Below the pieces are notes generated by a model, which did no database searches, had not been told where the DNA came from, and was given only the letters and a program-made list of their open reading frames with translations. Made by a program: the position numbers and the translations under genes. DNA of 7,818 nt from Candidatus Bathyarchaeum sp. (lineage in GTDB: Archaea; Thermoproteota; Bathyarchaeia; Bathyarchaeales; Bathyarchaeaceae), in contig PIXS01000190.1 in NCBI GenBank assembly GCA_003096255.1, forward strand, positions 1 through 7,818, written 5' to 3'. Shown piece by piece: positions 5,791 through 7,818 of this stretch; the first letter of the stretch is position 1; each line of letters opens with the position of its first letter.

Positions 5791-5794
5791 AAGT

Positions 5795-5820
5795 TATAAT
5801 ATATATTAAGACTTCATAAA
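5795..5820 (-). promoter_or_regulatory. TATA-rich promoter of the beta-domain protein gene
   Basis: The - strand has TTTATGAA (centre about 5816, preceded by AGAAAT as BRE), which would start at GTG 5790. Right behind it an A/T run, TTAATATATATTATAA (5810-5795), would start near 5777-5781, at GTG 5781. Which one is used decides the start codon. The A/T run is the strongest TATA-like sequence in the window. Confidence 0.5.
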
Positions 5821-5888
5821 CATTTCTTTCTCGCCGAACAACAAAAATACGCCACTAACTCTTCAGAAAAAGAGCAAAACCAACAATG

Positions 5889-6125
5889 TCAGCTGTTTTT
5901 GGGTTTTGGTTCTGTTCCTTTGGACTGGGCTTTGACAGCTGTCCTTCTTGAACTTACATACAACCAGACTAGAGCAACTAAGAAGATTATGCTCAATATC
6001 ACCACAATTCCAGACATCACTGTGTTGTCAAGAAGTAACCTGTTTATGCCCGCAAGCACAACAACAACAATGCCAAAAACTGTTATGATGACAGTTTTCT
6101 TCTGATCTGGCGCATTCTTTTTCAT
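5889..6125 (-). CDS. Small two-TM membrane protein, unknown function (78 aa)
   Basis: Unrecognised. Helix 1 spans about 11-27 (TVIITVFGIVVVVLAGI) and helix 2 about 38-57 (MSGIVVILSIIFLVALVWLY), with a basic, flexible tail (SSRRTAVKAQSKGTEPKPKNS) probably cytoplasmic. The N-terminus DQKKTVIIT resembles the DKKIVIIT anchor start of the neighbouring 160-aa protein. ATG 6125 is the natural start; AAAGGGAAAACC before it gives only a weak ribosome binding site. It lies 94 nt after the MFS gene and 98 nt before the beta-domain gene on the same strand. A short hairpin (AAGCTG/CAGCTT, 6149-6168) sits in the upstream gap. The reading frame is likely real because of clean hydrophobic and basic zones, though the + strand also has an open frame here. 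Confidence 0.65.
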   Translation of the reverse strand: MKKNAPDQKKTVIITVFGIVVVVLAGINRLLLDNTVMSGIVVILSIIFLVALVWLYVSSRRTAVKAQSKGTEPKPKNS

Positions 6126-6219
6126 GGTTTTCCCTTTAGTCGATAATGAAGCTGTCCCTTTTCAGCTTTATCCCAAAAGCTCCAAGTCTGCATCTAGCGT
6201 GTTTGTGCCATTCTTGATG

Positions 6220-7416
6220 CTAACTTTTAACGTGGTTTCTTACGAAAAGCAAAAGCGATGATAAAAGCACTGCCGATAATATGGGCAGCACCTGTGACGG
6301 CAGATACTCAATCATGAAGCCTCCAGCAATTGGCGTGATGATTTGAGCTACGCTAGTTAATGAGTTATTAACTCCCAGCAGGGTTGCAGTCTCCTTCTTT
6401 GTTACACTGTTTGTTAATTTGCTAGTTAAGATGGGTCTGCTGACTCCTGTGCCGTAGGCAAGAAAGATCAAGGGAACAAAAACAAACAGAAACTCTGTAG
6501 AAAACGCAAGACCAACCATTGCAACAATCATGGCAATGATCCCTGTTTTCAGCATACTGCTTTCGCCCAAGGCTCGCAGGAGACGAGCAATCAAAAAGCT
6601 TTGAATGACAACTCGTATAATGCCTATCCACGCCATATAGAATCCGACTTGGTCAGCAGTAACGTGAAGTTGAGCTTCTGCCAGTAAACCAAAGTTGGCA
6701 ATTAAGAGGAAAAATCCTGTGTTAAAGAGGAAGAACATGACCAAAGTGTTCCTCACCGTGGGGGTTTCTGCAAACTGTATAGCATCCTTGACAGGAAGAA
6801 TCTCATCAAAGCTGAGAGAAAGTTTGTCAGGTTTTTCAGTCACTGATTCAGGAAGGAAAAAAACAACCAGAACAATCGAAACTAAAGTTATGGCTGCTGC
6901 AAAAAACATCGGAAGAGCGTAAGCAATTCTGTAAAGAACCCCGCCAATAAAAGGACCGAAAATCAATCCTGCGCCAAATACTCCGCTGGAGTATCCGTAA
7001 ACTCTGGTTCTATGTTCTGGTTTAGTGATGTCGCTGATGTAGGCTTGGCTGACAGTCATGTTGCTTCCCAGTAACCCGTCGATTAGCCGTGACGCAATCA
7101 GCAGTACCGCAGTTGTGGCAAATCCAAGGAGCAGAAAACCAGCAAAGGTGCTTAGCTGACTTAAGATGAACAGGGGTTTTCTTCCAAAGCGGTCACTCAG
7201 CTTACCTGTTACTGGGCTGGCGAACAGTTGGCAGAAACTGAAGACGCTGGCGATAAGCCCTATCTGTATTGGAGTTAATCCAAGCGATAAGCCCAGAAAC
7301 GGGATTAGCGGCAGCACCATACTGAAGCCTAGCACTTCTGTGAATATGATTAGGAATATCACGTAGAGGCGCTTGTCAAACACGAAATCGTCTACGTTAT
7401 TTTCGTTAGTTCCCAA
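6220..7416 (-). CDS. MFS drug:H+ antiporter, DHA1 (12-TM, TetA-like)
   Basis: Exports a small hydrophobic or cationic molecule in exchange for protons across the membrane. At 398 aa it is the normal 12-helix length. Motif D-like VLGFSMVLPLIPF in helix 1 has acidic E27. Motif A is G71-KLSDRFGRK80 between helices 2 and 3. Motif B includes R110 and D113 (RLIDGLLGSNMTVSQAYISD). Motif C, the antiporter signature, is GVFGAGLIFGPFIGG (145-159) in helix 5. A degenerate second motif A (ARLLRALGESS, 277-287) starts the second half. Start TTG 7416 has GAGGT 7 nt upstream; the ATG and GTG further up run into stops. The substrate is not predictable; drug or metabolite efflux is family knowledge. It begins the run of - strand transport genes, with 94 nt before the next gene, so co-transcription is possible but not clear. 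Confidence 0.93.
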   Translation of the reverse strand: MGTNENNVDDFVFDKRLYVIFLIIFTEVLGFSMVLPLIPFLGLSLGLTPIQIGLIASVFSFCQLFASPVTGKLSDRFGRKPLFILSQLSTFAGFLLLGFATTAVLLIASRLIDGLLGSNMTVSQAYISDITKPEHRTRVYGYSSGVFGAGLIFGPFIGGVLYRIAYALPMFFAAAITLVSIVLVVFFLPESVTEKPDKLSLSFDEILPVKDAIQFAETPTVRNTLVMFFLFNTGFFLLIANFGLLAEAQLHVTADQVGFYMAWIGIIRVVIQSFLIARLLRALGESSMLKTGIIAMIVAMVGLAFSTEFLFVFVPLIFLAYGTGVSRPILTSKLTNSVTKKETATLLGVNNSLTSVAQIITPIAGGFMIEYLPSQVLPILSAVLLSSLLLFVRNHVKS

Positions 7417-7423
7417 AAAAATG

Positions 7424-7428
7424 ACCTC
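7424..7428 (-). promoter_or_regulatory. Ribosome binding site GAGGT deciding the TTG start of the MFS gene
   Basis: GAGGT on the - strand, 7 nt before TTG 7416. Upstream ATG and GTG codons meet stops within a few codons, so TTG is the only well-placed start. Confidence 0.6.
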
Positions 7429-7489
7429 TACTCACATTAATCAAACTAAAGGGTTAACTTGTCAAGATTCTATTCCAAGTCAGATGAAG

Positions 7490-7503
7490 AACGTAAAAAC
7501 GTT
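7490..7503. repeat. Palindrome AACGT-AAAA-ACGTT upstream of the MFS gene
   Basis: Perfect 5-bp arms with a 4-nt centre, about 75 bp upstream of the MFS start. Efflux pump genes are often controlled by regulators binding such sites, so this is a candidate operator. The distance is large for a direct repressor site at box A. Confidence 0.35.
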
Positions 7504-7513
7504 TCTATCTACT

Positions 7514-7540
7514 AAAGTAAACTAAACAAAACAACAAGCG
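7514..7540 (-). terminator. T-rich terminator of the 63-aa gene
   Basis: Just after the TAG of the 63-aa gene the - strand is T-rich with repeated short runs (TTGTTGTTTTGTTTAG). This suits an archaeal U-tract terminator. No hairpin is seen. Confidence 0.4.
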
Positions 7541-7543
7541 CTT

Positions 7544-7735
7544 CTATTTGCCTGCCGTTAGCATGATTGTTAGCCTGTTTGTCATCTGCTCTACGTCTAT
7601 CTTCAGTTCTTCTTCCAGGAACTGTTGGATGACTTTATGGAACTCTTTGGGTATAGTTAACGAATAGACTGGGTATTCGTATTCGGCTTTACCGTAATAC
7701 CGCTTTTTCACTAGCCGTTTTCGTATCTTTACCAT
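7544..7735 (-). CDS. Small basic protein, possibly an AbrB-like DNA-binding domain (63 aa)
   Basis: Only a tentative assignment. YPVYSLTIPKEFHKVIQQFLEEELKIDVEQM (21-51) resembles the swapped-hairpin AbrB/SpoVT pattern (strand, then TIPKEF at the turn, then helix), a form used by archaeal regulators and antitoxins. RLTIMLTAGK at the C-terminus would be the final strand. The N-terminus is very basic (VKIRKRLVKKRYYGK). The start ATG 7735 has only a weak GGG-type binding site, but a TATA-like box places transcription start within a few bases of it, so the mRNA is nearly leaderless. No toxin partner lies next to it in the window. It could instead be an RNA-binding or viral-origin small protein. 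Confidence 0.65.
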   Translation of the reverse strand: MVKIRKRLVKKRYYGKAEYEYPVYSLTIPKEFHKVIQQFLEEELKIDVEQMTNRLTIMLTAGK

Positions 7736-7759
7736 AGCAACCCAGTCAACAGACTTGAG

Positions 7760-7767
7760 CTAAAAAG
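7760..7767 (-). promoter_or_regulatory. TATA-like box of the 63-aa gene
   Basis: CTTTTTAG on the - strand has its centre about 28 nt before ATG 7735, so transcription would start 1-3 nt before the start codon. Moderate match; no clear BRE. The remaining bases to the window end (7768-7818) show no complete gene. Confidence 0.35.
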
Positions 7768-7818
7768 GCTTCTAGCCAACAAACAGTTACTCCCGTGAGA
7801 GGTGACTGAAAATAAACG

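Noticed and set aside
5522..6105. + strand frames opposite the 160-aa and 78-aa membrane proteins
   Set aside because: The - strand proteins have coherent anchor, linker and tail layout; the + strand translations do not.
6149..6168. Hairpin AAGCTG/CAGCTT between the MFS and 78-aa genes
   Set aside because: A 6-bp stem with 8-nt loop is short and no U-tract follows, so it is not convincing as a terminator or riboswitch.
7802..7818. Possible start of a + strand gene (GTG, then TENK) at the window end
   Set aside because: Only five codons are visible and no well-spaced ribosome binding site precedes it; it cannot be supported.
1..7818. CRISPR arrays, tRNA, rRNA, insertion sequences
   Set aside because: No regularly spaced repeats, cloverleaf-like sequences or transposase frames were seen.

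Overview
The window looks archaeal. Start sites carry GGAGGTGA/GGTGA-type ribosome binding sites, three of the ten genes appear to start with TTG, and TATA-box/BRE-like promoters replace bacterial -35/-10 boxes. The CDF gene has its TATA box about 26 nt before the ATG, as expected for a leaderless mRNA. Small winged-helix proteins and one-TM anchored beta-domain proteins of this kind are common in uncultured Thermoproteota such as Bathyarchaeia. That lineage is an inference from gene style, not from a marker gene.

Layout. (1) Positions 2-1896, + strand: a DegT/DnrJ/EryC1/StrS sugar aminotransferase, cut at its 5' end by the window edge, followed within 14 nt by a family-2 glycosyltransferase. 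This is the end of a surface-glycan operon. (2) Positions 1974-4104, - strand: a compact cassette of four genes read as winged-helix protein, phage portal-like protein, two-helix membrane protein, winged-helix protein. The portal gene is intact, but no terminase, capsid, protease or integrase accompanies it. This is the most unusual part of the window: an orphan portal that is either the remnant of a tailed-virus provirus or a retained, domesticated module. (3) Positions 4342-7416, - strand: a transport and membrane stretch with a CDF metal-cation exporter, a one-TM anchored extracytoplasmic beta-domain protein, a two-TM small protein and a DHA1-type MFS antiporter. Most of these seem to have their own promoter. 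(4) Positions 7544-7735, - strand: a 63-aa possible AbrB-like regulator. The last 80 bases hold its promoter region.

The glycan genes act together: the aminotransferase makes an amino-sugar nucleotide and the glycosyltransferase moves a sugar to a lipid or glycan. The portal cassette is transcribed toward the glycan genes and its last gene converges with the glycosyltransferase. The CDF and MFS proteins are both proton-coupled export families (metal ions, drug-like molecules). They share strand and neighbourhood but are separated by gaps with promoter-like sequences, so joint function is not shown. No tRNA, rRNA, CRISPR array or insertion sequence was seen.
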